A stretch of DNA of 64,000 bases, from assembly GCF_901482695.1 (NCBI RefSeq), contig NZ_LR590484.1, positions 1,550,001-1,614,000 of the forward strand, read 5' to 3'. Numbering within the stretch: the stretch's first letter is position 1; each line of letters starts with the position of its first letter. The position numbers were made by a program, and so were the translations under genes. The notes beneath the pieces are model-generated. The model made no database searches and had not been told where the DNA came from. It saw only the letters and a list, made by a program, of their open reading frames with translations. This document shows, in pieces, positions 33,459 to 42,786 of the stretch. Source of the stretch: Sphingobacterium thalpophilum (GTDB lineage Bacteria; Bacteroidota; Bacteroidia; Sphingobacteriales; Sphingobacteriaceae).

Positions 33459-35399
33459 TTAATTTAATGGCTCCTTCAATGGATCTAGTGATTCAAAAAT
33501 AGAATTCTGCGACCTAAATTCCGGCACAATAGCCTTCATCAAAGCAACAATCTCCATTTTATTTTTTTCAGGATTTGCTCTTTGCACCAATTGACAAAGT
33601 TCATCAATTTTCAACCGTTTTTGTTCGACATCTTTTGTATTTACTTTGGCAATCATTATTTTTTCATGATGCGTTTTTTCCGTATTTTCATCGCTCGCCA
33701 ATAGCTCTTCATATATTTTCTCACCAGGCCTTAAACCAACAATTTTGATATCAATATCTTCCGGATAGCTCAGCCCTTTGAGACGGATCATCTGTTTGGC
33801 CAAATCCATAATTTTGACAGACTCCCCCATATCAAATACATATATCTCACCGCCATTCCCCATTATTCCTGCTTCCTGCACTAACTGGCAGGCTTCAGGA
33901 ATAGTCATAAAAAAACGGGTAATATCCGGATGGGTAATCGTAATAGGCCCGCCTTTATCAATCTGTTTCTCAAATAAAGGGATGACAGATCCATTTGAGC
34001 CCAATACATTGCCAAAACGAGTCACAATAAAAGACGTATTAGAAGTTTGATTGACAGCACAAACTGCAATCTCGGCAACCCGTTTTGTAGCACCCATGAC
34101 GTTCGTCGGATTGACAGCCTTATCTGTTGAGACCATCACAAACTTTTCTACCTGATATTTATCTGCTAATAAAGCCAAATTATAAGATCCACATACATTT
34201 GTCCATACGGCTTCGTAAGGATTGGCCTCCATCAATGGAACATGCTTATAGGCTGCCGCATGAAAAATAAGCTGTGGACGATACTGCTGAAAAATAACCT
34301 CCATAAAATCGCGGTCTCGAATATCTCCTACAATAAATGTAAAATCATTAAAATAAGGTGAATCCCTCAACTCTTGCTGTATATCGTATAGTGCTGATTC
34401 TGCCTGGTCCAAGACCACCAGCTTACAGGACATCGAACCAATTTGGCGAACCAATTCAGAGCCAATGGAGCCAGCTCCCCCCGTTACCAATACGACCTTG
34501 TCTGATAAGGCTTGTTTAATAACGGGATTATTCAATTCTATCGCTTTTCGACCTAATAGATCCGAAACTTTGAGTGAGCGTATTTGTTGCGTCGCCACAC
34601 GTCCTTCCAAGAGTGCGGCAGAATTAGGTATAATCTTGATCTTGATCGGTAAAAGCTCGGCTTTGGCCGAAATATTCTTGAGTCTTTCTGGAGTAGTGGT
34701 ATCGATTGCAATAACCAATTCTTGGGCTCCTCCAACACGCTCCAACAACTTCATATTCAGTTCATTTAAAGAACGAATACGAACCCCCTGTATATACCGA
34801 CCAATTCGCTTTGGATTATCATCCAATATAGCAACCACCTTATACCGATTGCGGGAACCCAATTGCAACAGATTGTAAGTATTGTGTCCCATATTACCGG
34901 CTCCAAATAAAATCACTGGGATTGCATTTTGTCGATTATTCCAAAAAAATGAGTGATATACGGTTTTATAAAATAAACGTACAGAAGCCATTGCGATTCC
35001 CGTCATTAATGCATGGAATAGCAATTGCGTTTGTGAAAAATAATATTTTTCCTCTAAATCTTGAGAAGCAATAAATTCCCAAAGATAAGAAAGTAAAATT
35101 GTGAAAATAAATGATATTGCCACACAATTTCCAATCAATTTTAAATCACGTAAACCAGTACGCCTCACAATACTCTGATAAGGTTTAAATCCTAAAAAAA
35201 CGCTAAAATAAATACATGACACTATCAAAGATTCAAGTAGCATTAACCGAATTGAGATCACTCCTCTATGCTTCAATACAAAAAAATAGCTAAAAACAAA
35301 GGAAATCCAACACAATAAGAGGTCGATTGATAACACGACCCAACGGGGACCGTCTTTTAGCAAAAAGCCAAACATAGTCGTATTCTCGAATCTTTTCAT
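33459..35399 (-). CDS. CapD/WbpM/PglF-type UDP-sugar 4,6-dehydratase
   Basis: 646 residues. Four N-terminal membrane helices, a first Rossmann region (VILFGAGNMGHNTYNLL) and a C-terminal extended SDR domain with VLVTGGAGSIGSELVRQI, HAAAYKHVPLMEANPYEA, VSTDKAVNPTNVMGATKR and FRSQN tail. It turns UDP-GlcNAc into the 4-keto-6-deoxy intermediate at the membrane. Length is normal. The gene stands upstream of the WecA-like transferase and downstream of the WbpV-like reductase in one operon. Confidence 0.93.
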   Translation of the reverse strand: MKRFENTTMFGFLLKDGPRWVVLSIDLLLCWISFVFSYFFVLKHRGVISIRLMLLESLIVSCIYFSVFLGFKPYQSIVRRTGLRDLKLIGNCVAISFIFTILLSYLWEFIASQDLEEKYYFSQTQLLFHALMTGIAMASVRLFYKTVYHSFFWNNRQNAIPVILFGAGNMGHNTYNLLQLGSRNRYKVVAILDDNPKRIGRYIQGVRIRSLNELNMKLLERVGGAQELVIAIDTTTPERLKNISAKAELLPIKIKIIPNSAALLEGRVATQQIRSLKVSDLLGRKAIELNNPVIKQALSDKVVLVTGGAGSIGSELVRQIGSMSCKLVVLDQAESALYDIQQELRDSPYFNDFTFIVGDIRDRDFMEVIFQQYRPQLIFHAAAYKHVPLMEANPYEAVWTNVCGSYNLALLADKYQVEKFVMVSTDKAVNPTNVMGATKRVAEIAVCAVNQTSNTSFIVTRFGNVLGSNGSVIPLFEKQIDKGGPITITHPDITRFFMTIPEACQLVQEAGIMGNGGEIYVFDMGESVKIMDLAKQMIRLKGLSYPEDIDIKIVGLRPGEKIYEELLASDENTEKTHHEKIMIAKVNTKDVEQKRLKIDELCQLVQRANPEKNKMEIVALMKAIVPEFRSQNSIFESLDPLKEPLN

Positions 35400-35451
35400 A
35401 AAAATTAATATTTGGTTATCATGTAGAAGATCAAATAATTAAACCACAAAT

Positions 35452-36378
35452 TTAACTTTTTGAAAATGTACTTATTGTATCTTTAATACCATCCCTAGCC
35501 GTTAAAGGCAATTTATCTATCTGTAACAATGTCTTTATTTTAGCATTAGACACAAGTAAATTACTAGTCATTTTTTTTAATCTTTTAGTGTTCAATGGTA
35601 TAGGGACCGTATCTCCAATTTTTGCTATAATTCTAATTAAAAATTTTGGTATAGGTAAGTTCAATACATTTTTACCTGTAGACTCTTTTATAATCTCTAC
35701 AATTTCGGATGTAGAAATAGACTCATCGTCGGCTATATGATAAATATCTGTTTTCAATTTATCACTATTTCCTATAATTTTTTTTATAAAAAAAGAAAAA
35801 TTTGTAATCGATATAAATGACCTACTATTATCAAAAGAAGATAACGGATATGGTATACCTTTAGAAATCAATTTATAAAGCAAACCTAAATTTCCTTTAT
35901 CTCCTGGACCATGAACCATAGGAGGACGGAGAATTATTAATTTCTTATCGGAAGGAATTTTTTGTTTTAACAACCACTTTTCTGCCTCTAATTTAGATTT
36001 CCCATACCAAGAAACAGGATTACATTTGTCTTTTTCTGTCAGTGGAATATTGGCTTCAAATTCTTCCAAAGCAGCAAGTGAACTAATATGAATCATAAGC
36101 GATGCATTAGAACTTAAGAAAGCCGTAAATACTTCTTTTATAAGCTCAACATTAACTTGATAATAATCCTTCTGGTCCGATAATCCATCATGATCATGTG
36201 CCTTACCAATCAAATTAATTACTATATCACAATCTTTATCAAAATTTGATTTCCATTTCTCATCTCTAAGCGAAAGTACACTTAGATTCAAATTGTCTTC
36301 TGAATTTAAGGACTCAATTAGATTGCGGCCTATCATGCCGGTTCCGCCCAAGACTTTAATGTTCATTTTCATATCCAT
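35452..36378 (-). CDS. WbpV/WreQ-like NAD-dependent epimerase/reductase
   Basis: 308 residues, extended SDR: GGTGMIGRNLIESL (nucleotide binding), HISSLAALEE, and the catalytic YGKSK in VSWYGKSKLEAEKW, then LRPPMVHGPGDKGNL. Next to WbpM- and WbpL-like genes such enzymes reduce or epimerise the 4-keto sugar to UDP-QuiNAc or UDP-FucNAc. Its ATG overlaps the stop of the upstream gene by one base (TAATG on the minus strand). Base composition is distinctly AT-rich from here to about 45.5 kb. Confidence 0.85.
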   Translation of the reverse strand: MDMKMNIKVLGGTGMIGRNLIESLNSEDNLNLSVLSLRDEKWKSNFDKDCDIVINLIGKAHDHDGLSDQKDYYQVNVELIKEVFTAFLSSNASLMIHISSLAALEEFEANIPLTEKDKCNPVSWYGKSKLEAEKWLLKQKIPSDKKLIILRPPMVHGPGDKGNLGLLYKLISKGIPYPLSSFDNSRSFISITNFSFFIKKIIGNSDKLKTDIYHIADDESISTSEIVEIIKESTGKNVLNLPIPKFLIRIIAKIGDTVPIPLNTKRLKKMTSNLLVSNAKIKTLLQIDKLPLTARDGIKDTISTFSKS

Positions 36379-37238
36379 TATTTCGTCAAAGATTTGATCG
36401 TTTGATAATACTTCATAAAAAGACTTTTTAGGTATTCTTCACGGTTAGTGATACTTTTGAACTCCCCAGTTGTAGCTCTTTTTGAAAAAATATTATTTTC
36501 CGAATGCCACCAAAAAATACCATCAACTTTTTTATTGCCGTAGTTTGCATTCAAAACTTCTTTTATAGTCTCTCTAAAAATATTGAGGGGGACTAGTTGC
36601 CAGGCATTATTCTTATCGATTGGATTGACTCTATGCCATACAAATGGGTATATAGGTTTATTATATTGTATCGCCGCTATTAATGCAAATTCCATATTTG
36701 CCCGAATATATTCTCTATTCTTAGTAATTGATTTAGGATATCTTATATACATAGATGGGGCAAGAAAATCCTGTTCTCTAATAATTTTATTTAATTTATC
36801 TATTCTCTGGGCATGATTTCTATCAGTAAATTCATACCTTGGAAAAGGAATATTATAATAAGCACATTTAATCTGAGGGCGAAGTTTTTTAACAAATCTC
36901 AAGGCTTCAATATATTGTTGAATATAATTAGTAAATTTCACATTATTCTTTTGACTAAATAATTCTTTTAAACCATCCCCCTCCCAATTTAAAACCAAAA
37001 AACCACTGTCTTTAGGATTGGGGATTTCATCCACAATACTTTTCTCTAACTTTTTTAAATCTAGGTTATCATTAGTAAGGAATTTAGATTCAGTAAAAAT
37101 TCTAAATTCAGAAATACCATTATCTTTGATCAATGACTCGATAGTTTGATTGCTTAAATCTTGTCGCATATATAAATGCTGAGATCTTACACTTAAACAA
37201 AAAACTAGTAGTGCTAAAATTAAGGTTAATTTTTTCAT
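36378..37238 (-). CDS. secreted TIM-barrel-like protein, possible glycoside hydrolase
   Basis: 286 residues with a signal peptide (MKKLTLILALLVFCLSVRSQ). The body has strand-helix repeats with GFLVLNWEGDGLKELF, CAYYNIPFPRYEF, FLAPSMYIRYP, NKPIYPFVWHRVNP and GIFWWHSENNIF, which recall hyaluronidase-like (GH56-type) barrels, including an acidic residue after a Trp. The likeness is weak and I may be wrong. A secreted glycan-cutting enzyme would suit a role in trimming or length control of the exported polymer. Stop overlaps the next start. Confidence 0.6.
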   Translation of the reverse strand: MKKLTLILALLVFCLSVRSQHLYMRQDLSNQTIESLIKDNGISEFRIFTESKFLTNDNLDLKKLEKSIVDEIPNPKDSGFLVLNWEGDGLKELFSQKNNVKFTNYIQQYIEALRFVKKLRPQIKCAYYNIPFPRYEFTDRNHAQRIDKLNKIIREQDFLAPSMYIRYPKSITKNREYIRANMEFALIAAIQYNKPIYPFVWHRVNPIDKNNAWQLVPLNIFRETIKEVLNANYGNKKVDGIFWWHSENNIFSKRATTGEFKSITNREEYLKSLFMKYYQTIKSLTK

Positions 37239-37250
37239 ATCCCTATTTTG

Positions 37251-38072
37251 TTATTTTATATTCTTACGTGGATCATACCTATTCATTAATTTATGAACTC
37301 TTCCCACGAATTTCTTAGGTAATAAAGTGCGAATAACGGGTGCAAATACAGCAAGGCGTGTGTAGAAAGGAAGTTTAAGCAGTTTAGCCCCCCTATATCC
37401 CATCATCGCCTGATTAAATGCCACTTTAAAACCATTTTTATTATAATAATTATCGGTAAATCTATATTTTATTAAAAACTCAGGCAAATTCTCTATTTTA
37501 AAACCAGCATATGCCGCACGAATCCATAAATCATAATCCTGCCGCCTAACGATTTTCGGGTTGTATGATCCAATATCAATTATTCGTGATCTTCTGAAAG
37601 AAATTGTAGGGTGTATAAGTGGGTTCGTCCACATTAATTTGTATATGTCTTCGTATAATGACGGATACTTTCTTTCGGCAATTATATTGTCCTTTTGATC
37701 TATGTCGTAAGCCCATCCTCCCAATATGTCAACATCGGTATGTTCGCACATGTATTGATATTGCTGTTTGAATCTATCTTTCAAGCAAATATCGTCGGTA
37801 TCCATTCTCATAACTATATCAAATGAACATTTTAATAAACCTTGATTTAATGAATAACCTAAACCGTGATTTACATCGAAAGAGATAAATTTAAAAGGTA
37901 GGTCTTTTTTATATGAATTCAAAACATTTTCTAACGAATCGGTTAGTGGACCATCTTTTACGAAAACGATTTCATCTGCTTTTAAACTTTGATCAGAAAT
38001 ACTCTTTAAACATTTATCTAGTTGACTAGGATTATCTTTAACAAAACACGAAATTAACACGGAAAAACTCAT
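37251..38072 (-). CDS. GT2-family glycosyltransferase
   Basis: 273 residues with the GT-A fold: FSVLISCFVKDNPSQLDKCLKSI, EIVFVKDGP, the metal-binding MRMDTDDICL and the IHPTISFRRS, RRQDYDLWIRAAYAGF blocks. Close in pattern to amylovoran AmsE-type transferases. It adds one sugar to the lipid-linked repeat unit in the cytoplasm; donor and acceptor unknown. Two nt separate it from the upstream propeller gene. Confidence 0.9.
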   Translation of the reverse strand: MSFSVLISCFVKDNPSQLDKCLKSISDQSLKADEIVFVKDGPLTDSLENVLNSYKKDLPFKFISFDVNHGLGYSLNQGLLKCSFDIVMRMDTDDICLKDRFKQQYQYMCEHTDVDILGGWAYDIDQKDNIIAERKYPSLYEDIYKLMWTNPLIHPTISFRRSRIIDIGSYNPKIVRRQDYDLWIRAAYAGFKIENLPEFLIKYRFTDNYYNKNGFKVAFNQAMMGYRGAKLLKLPFYTRLAVFAPVIRTLLPKKFVGRVHKLMNRYDPRKNIK

Positions 38073-38073
38073 A

Positions 38074-39345
38074 CTATTTTAATTTAATATAATATTGATT
38101 ACGCGATCCATTAAACACAGAGTCAAAAAAAATGATTTTATCCTCGATATTGAAACGGGGATGCAGATCGCAGCGAGAAGGACCTTTAAATGTTGTACTT
38201 TGGTACACACTAGCTAATTTATCGCAAGTCATTTTTGATCTATCAAATAAAAAAAGAGATTGAAGCCGAGATTTATCAGGATAGGAGTCAAAAACTATAA
38301 AATCTTTATCAGGTGCTGGATGGCCATCGCCAACTTTATTATCGTTCATTCCACTAACAGCTTCAATTTTGAGGGAATTAATATTTATTTGATAATACGC
38401 ATCAATATTATTATACCTTAAATACCCCACAATATTGCTATCATCTAACCATGCACAATGACTCACCATATTCTCGTCAGCTAATACGCTTATTTTATCA
38501 AAATTAGAATAAATTAATCGATCATGTCTAATACCTTTATCAAAGTATCGATGAATAAAAATAAAACCTGTTCCAGAATCATTGAGCATAATATGATTTA
38601 CTGTATGTATAGTTCCATATGAATATTTTGGATTTCCCAAAGATGCGATATCTTTTAGAGAATGTAAGATCTTTTGTTCTTCATCGTCAAAATTGATTAA
38701 AATAATGCCGTCATTTTCAATATTTAATAATTCTTCTTTACTAAGATCTTTACCAACTTTATAGCCATAATCTTTTGTTGTAGCCATCAATCTCTTATAA
38801 TTGAGAGAGAGATAAAAACCTTTGCTCGAAGAATCCTGAACAGGATAGAGCATAGTTTTAATAATACTTCTTTTAGACAAAGAATATATATTAGCTATGA
38901 AACAATTATTTTCAAGTTGATAATCATTATATATTAGTCTGTCGTCATCTATCCATTGAGCTCTTGTCCCCTGCTGCCAAGTGTATGCTAAAGAGCTACC
39001 GATACTAATAACCTCTTTAGTAAATATATTAACCAAAATAATTTCTACTCTCACACCTTTTACCGTATCGTACTTTGTATCACCTCTACTAAGGTGATTT
39101 ATTACCCAGCCTGAATTATTCATTGGATATTTGTCATAATATCCGAAAAATGCCTCTTGACCTTTCTCAAGTTCAACTACGGAAGAAATTTCATTTACAA
39201 GCTCATGATTAATCCACGATTTATATGGAGCCTTATATATTATAGAATTTACTCTAACATAAATATCTTTTAATATTGCTTTAATTCCAGGCAATTTAGA
39301 TAACGACTTAGCTATTAGACGCTCTTTTAAACTATAATTACTCAT
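38074..39345 (-). CDS. beta-propeller-like protein of polysaccharide loci
   Basis: 423 residues, no signal peptide. Repeated blade-like stretches: ARAQWIDDDRLIYNDYQ, MATTKDYGYKVG, GFIFIHRYFDKG, HCAWLDDSNIVGYLRYN, DGHPAPDKDFIVFDSYPDKS and DLHPRFNIEDKIIFFDSVF. The His-rich blade ends resemble the fold of oligogalacturonate lyase-type or TolB-type propellers. Similar proteins occur in capsule clusters, with unknown task; it might modify or sense the glycan. Cytoplasmic by lack of a signal. Confidence 0.55.
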   Translation of the reverse strand: MSNYSLKERLIAKSLSKLPGIKAILKDIYVRVNSIIYKAPYKSWINHELVNEISSVVELEKGQEAFFGYYDKYPMNNSGWVINHLSRGDTKYDTVKGVRVEIILVNIFTKEVISIGSSLAYTWQQGTRAQWIDDDRLIYNDYQLENNCFIANIYSLSKRSIIKTMLYPVQDSSSKGFYLSLNYKRLMATTKDYGYKVGKDLSKEELLNIENDGIILINFDDEEQKILHSLKDIASLGNPKYSYGTIHTVNHIMLNDSGTGFIFIHRYFDKGIRHDRLIYSNFDKISVLADENMVSHCAWLDDSNIVGYLRYNNIDAYYQININSLKIEAVSGMNDNKVGDGHPAPDKDFIVFDSYPDKSRLQSLFLFDRSKMTCDKLASVYQSTTFKGPSRCDLHPRFNIEDKIIFFDSVFNGSRNQYYIKLK

Positions 39346-39348
39346 ATA

Positions 39349-40449
39349 TTAGAATTTATCATTATAAACTGCAAAATAAAGCCTCTGATACCTCTTCGAC
39401 ATAATTTCAGATGAAAAGTTTGATTTAAATAAAAGATAAGATGCATCCGACATATCATTATAGCTTAGATCTTTAAACGTTTCAATTTTCTTTTTAAAAT
39501 CGTCAGAATTATTTAATGAATATGATAATCCAGCTCCATCTTCTATTAAAATTTCTTTATGAGGAGCAATATCGGATAGCAGCACTGGTTTTTTCATGGA
39601 CATCGCTTCTAAAACTGACATGGGAAGTCCCTCCGTTATAGACGAAGAAGTGTAATAGTCTGAAATAAACAGATAATCATAAATATTTTCCTTAAATCCA
39701 GGAATAATTATGGACTCTGTTTCCTCCAATTTTAATGTAGGATATAATGGTCCATCACCAAGTATTATCAATCTGAACTTTTTATCGGAAATATTTTTAA
39801 ATGCTTCAATCAAAAATTGGAAATTCTTTTCCTTTGAAAAACGTCCAAAGGAAATGAAATACCTGTACGAAGGATCTAATCCGAGCTGTTGACAAATCAC
39901 ATTTCTATCTGTATATGGATAATTAATCTTACTAACACCGTTCTGGATATAGGGGAAATCTAGATTATCATTGTTTTTAAACTCTTCACTTATACTTCGT
40001 GAACAACAAATTGGATATTCAATCTTACGTAATGCCATTTTATTAAGAGTATTTACAACTCCACCAATCAAACCGCCTTTTTTCTTTTTTAGTTGAATTC
40101 CTGGGTAAATATGAACTGTGTTAAACCTAACCTTTCTCTTTAATAAAACACTAATAAACAGCGTTGGCAAACAATGTGAATGAACTATTTCAATTCCTTT
40201 TTCATCTAATTCCTTTTGAAGCACCTTCGCTTTTTTTAAGATATTAAATTTTCCTCCTTGCTTGATTTGAGTTATATTGACCGGAAATTTTATAAATTCG
40301 TCTAAATACGAGTGGTCAATCTCATTCTTAAAAGTATAAATATAAACCTCGAACTTACTATAATCTATGTGTTTGATCTTCTCTAACAATACCTTAACTG
40401 GGCCCTTTTTAGGTAAATAAGAAGACAAAAAAGCAATTTTTATTTTCAT
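39349..40449 (-). CDS. GT4-family glycosyltransferase
   Basis: 366 residues from the ATG at 40449 (a GTG one codon earlier also opens the frame). GT-B fold with KIAFLSSYLPKKGPVKVLLEKI at the N-terminus, EIVHSHCLPTLFISVLL, and the C-terminal donor site FGRFSKEKNFQFLIEAF, LGDGPLYPTL, and the E-x7-E motif in SITEGLPMSVLEAM. It transfers a sugar onto the growing repeat unit. Start overlaps the upstream stop (ATGA). Confidence 0.9.
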   Translation of the reverse strand: MKIKIAFLSSYLPKKGPVKVLLEKIKHIDYSKFEVYIYTFKNEIDHSYLDEFIKFPVNITQIKQGGKFNILKKAKVLQKELDEKGIEIVHSHCLPTLFISVLLKRKVRFNTVHIYPGIQLKKKKGGLIGGVVNTLNKMALRKIEYPICCSRSISEEFKNNDNLDFPYIQNGVSKINYPYTDRNVICQQLGLDPSYRYFISFGRFSKEKNFQFLIEAFKNISDKKFRLIILGDGPLYPTLKLEETESIIIPGFKENIYDYLFISDYYTSSSITEGLPMSVLEAMSMKKPVLLSDIAPHKEILIEDGAGLSYSLNNSDDFKKKIETFKDLSYNDMSDASYLLFKSNFSSEIMSKRYQRLYFAVYNDKF

Positions 40450-41618
40450 CACTTAAAAATATTTCTTTTTATAACATCGAGATATCCTGTACCGTATCTC
40501 AAATCCGGTTCAACGTAATTCCCTTCAGCCCATTCATTCCAGGACATAAGAAATAACAACTTTTTATCTTCATCTTTATTTTTCACCAACTCTAATGCTT
40601 TTTTTAAATGTTGCTCGAATAAATCAGGAGTGCTATCATGATAAATAATAGCTGCTTTTCCACTCCGGGGAGTTCTATCCCAATTTGGCAATAAAGTCGG
40701 ATAGACATTATTCCACTTATCCTCTTCAACATATAAATGTTTTATAATATCCTTGTATTTGTAAACATCAATGTAATTGAGATTCAATTTTCTAGAACAA
40801 TATTTTAAAATCTTTGCTTTTATACCTTTGACGTTCAATTCGGCTCTGAAAAGCCCCCTAGAGTTAACAGCATCGAAACCGAGTTCTAAGACACCTTTAT
40901 AGCGAGATGTTGCTGGTTCGTTCTTTTTCGGAATATAATTTACTCTCTTATGCTGACTATCATAATAGAAGCCAGATAAGCTACTCTGTATACCTACAAA
41001 ATGTATACCTGGTAAACCATTCTCTAAGGCAAGTTCATTCCAGGTGGCAATAAATACTTTAGGGTCAGGAATTGCATGTGGATCAAAAACGAGAAACACT
41101 GGCTTTCCATCAACTGTAATATACCTTTTGTCTTTAAACGCTTTTAAATTATAATAAAAATGTTCTTCATACTGCTTTTTACCAGCATATAGTTGCTCCA
41201 TCAGTAAACCATCTGATTGAAGCACCGATCGACTTTTCTGCCAAGTTTTATTTGACCAAGAGTGGTTAGCCCAAGCTAAGCAAAATGGGAAATCAGGTTT
41301 TCCCAAATTTAATACATCTTCAAAAGGTTTCTCTAGGAGCATCTTGCCGTCGCCAAAATAATACTGCCAGTAACAAAAGCCCTCTATACCGGCATCCTTT
41401 GCTAAGTCCGCTTGCTGTTGTCTTATTTCCGGGTATCTAAGATCATAATAACCTAAATCTGAAGGAACTTTTGGCTGATAATGGCCTTTAAATAAAGGCC
41501 TTGCCTTTCCAACATTCGTCCATTCTGTAAATCCTTTACCCCACCATCTATTATTTTCTTCTATTGGATGAAATTGTGGTAGATAGAGGGCGATAATTCT
41601 AGCTTTTTTATTATTCAT
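40449..41618 (-). CDS. WbsX-family (GH99-like) glycan enzyme
   Basis: 389 residues. Signature of the WbsX/glycosyltransferase-WbsX family: RIIALYLPQFHPIEENNRWWGKGFTEWTNV split, then GHYQPKVPSDLGYYDLR, GIEGFCYWQYYFGDGKMLLEKP, FCLAWANHSWSNKTW, LLFLMSWNEWAEGNYVEPD. The family shares the fold of glycoside hydrolase 99 and is common in O-antigen and capsule clusters, where it is thought to act as a glycosyltransferase or glycan-trimming enzyme. No signal peptide here. Both neighbours overlap it by a few bases. Confidence 0.88.
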   Translation of the reverse strand: MNNKKARIIALYLPQFHPIEENNRWWGKGFTEWTNVGKARPLFKGHYQPKVPSDLGYYDLRYPEIRQQQADLAKDAGIEGFCYWQYYFGDGKMLLEKPFEDVLNLGKPDFPFCLAWANHSWSNKTWQKSRSVLQSDGLLMEQLYAGKKQYEEHFYYNLKAFKDKRYITVDGKPVFLVFDPHAIPDPKVFIATWNELALENGLPGIHFVGIQSSLSGFYYDSQHKRVNYIPKKNEPATSRYKGVLELGFDAVNSRGLFRAELNVKGIKAKILKYCSRKLNLNYIDVYKYKDIIKHLYVEEDKWNNVYPTLLPNWDRTPRSGKAAIIYHDSTPDLFEQHLKKALELVKNKDEDKKLLFLMSWNEWAEGNYVEPDLRYGTGYLDVIKRNIFK

Positions 41619-42786
41619 ACTTACAAGGTTTTTGCATTATTATATTTATATAAGTATTTTGTATTTTCTCTATGTATTGCTCATTCGAATATTGAATTAC
41701 ATCTTGATGAGCTTCATTAATCAATTTTACGTAATCGACTTCATCATTATCAAACCTTCTCAAATATTGAATTAATTCTAATTGACTTTTATAGAGGAAG
41801 CCATAATTCTTACCTCTTAAAATCTCCGATGTCCCAGCATTATCATATCCAATTACTAGACAGCCATTAAATAATGCTTCTACAGTGATCCTTCCAAACC
41901 CTTCACTACGTGATGGGACAATAAGTGCTTTAGCATTCTGCATAAGCTTATCAATATCATCTCTCATGCCTAAAAAACAAACACTACTCGACAAATTGTT
42001 TTTATTTAAAAAATCTTCCAGCTTTCTTTTAAAAGAAGTGTTTTTTGTATCACCTGCGATAAATAACTTAATACTACTATTACTTTCGTCTTTAAAATTT
42101 TTAAAAACCTCCAATAGATCAAGAATTCCCTTGTTAATTTCTAGTCGTCCAGCGTATAAAAAATAATTGTCTTTATAATGGTTAAATATTCTTTCCTTAA
42201 TGTTCTTTATACCGTTATAAATTACGATACTATTCAAACTACTCAATTCGAAATAGTTATAAATATCTTTCGAAATTGCTATATTATAACTGTTAACCTT
42301 AAGAAGGTTCTTAAAAACCGACATGGATGGAAATGGTTTAAAATTAAAATCCAAATCTTGATATTCTCTAAGGTGCCATATATGCGGAATAGCACATTTT
42401 AAACTTGCACGATAGCCAAAATGTATAGTTCCTACATTTGTATGTATTATATCAATCTTGAACTTATAAGATATACTTTCAATTTCCCTTTGTGCCTTGT
42501 AATTAGTAAATCTAAATCGTAGAATATTCAAAGGGAATAAGAGAGTCCTAATTAGGCCTTCTCTATAAGGATAAATATCTTGAAAATAACTAATAATATG
42601 ATATTTGATTCCATATTCATCGAATATATTACAAATTTCACCATTATTAGGAATAACGACAATAGGAGTAAATTTAGACTTATCTAAATTTAAAATTATA
42701 TTTAAAAAAGATTTATTTGATCCCGCATGTTTTGAAGAAGAGTTCAAAATAAATAGGATATTAATTATGCTTACCATGTTCAACAT
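41611..42786 (-). CDS. GT4-family glycosyltransferase
   Basis: 391 residues (ATG 42786; another ATG at 42777). GT-B fold: ILFILNSSSKHAGSNKSFLNII, IDIIHTNVGTIHFGYRASL, donor site YAGRLEINKGILDLLEVF, and the acidic motif in VPSRSEGFGRITVEALFNG, YDNAGTSEIL. It adds a sugar to the repeat unit. Overlaps the polymerase gene by 26 nt, indicating tight coupling in the operon. AT-rich composition. Confidence 0.88.
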   Translation of the reverse strand: MLNMVSIINILFILNSSSKHAGSNKSFLNIILNLDKSKFTPIVVIPNNGEICNIFDEYGIKYHIISYFQDIYPYREGLIRTLLFPLNILRFRFTNYKAQREIESISYKFKIDIIHTNVGTIHFGYRASLKCAIPHIWHLREYQDLDFNFKPFPSMSVFKNLLKVNSYNIAISKDIYNYFELSSLNSIVIYNGIKNIKERIFNHYKDNYFLYAGRLEINKGILDLLEVFKNFKDESNSSIKLFIAGDTKNTSFKRKLEDFLNKNNLSSSVCFLGMRDDIDKLMQNAKALIVPSRSEGFGRITVEALFNGCLVIGYDNAGTSEILRGKNYGFLYKSQLELIQYLRRFDNDEVDYVKLINEAHQDVIQYSNEQYIEKIQNTYINIIMQKPCKYE

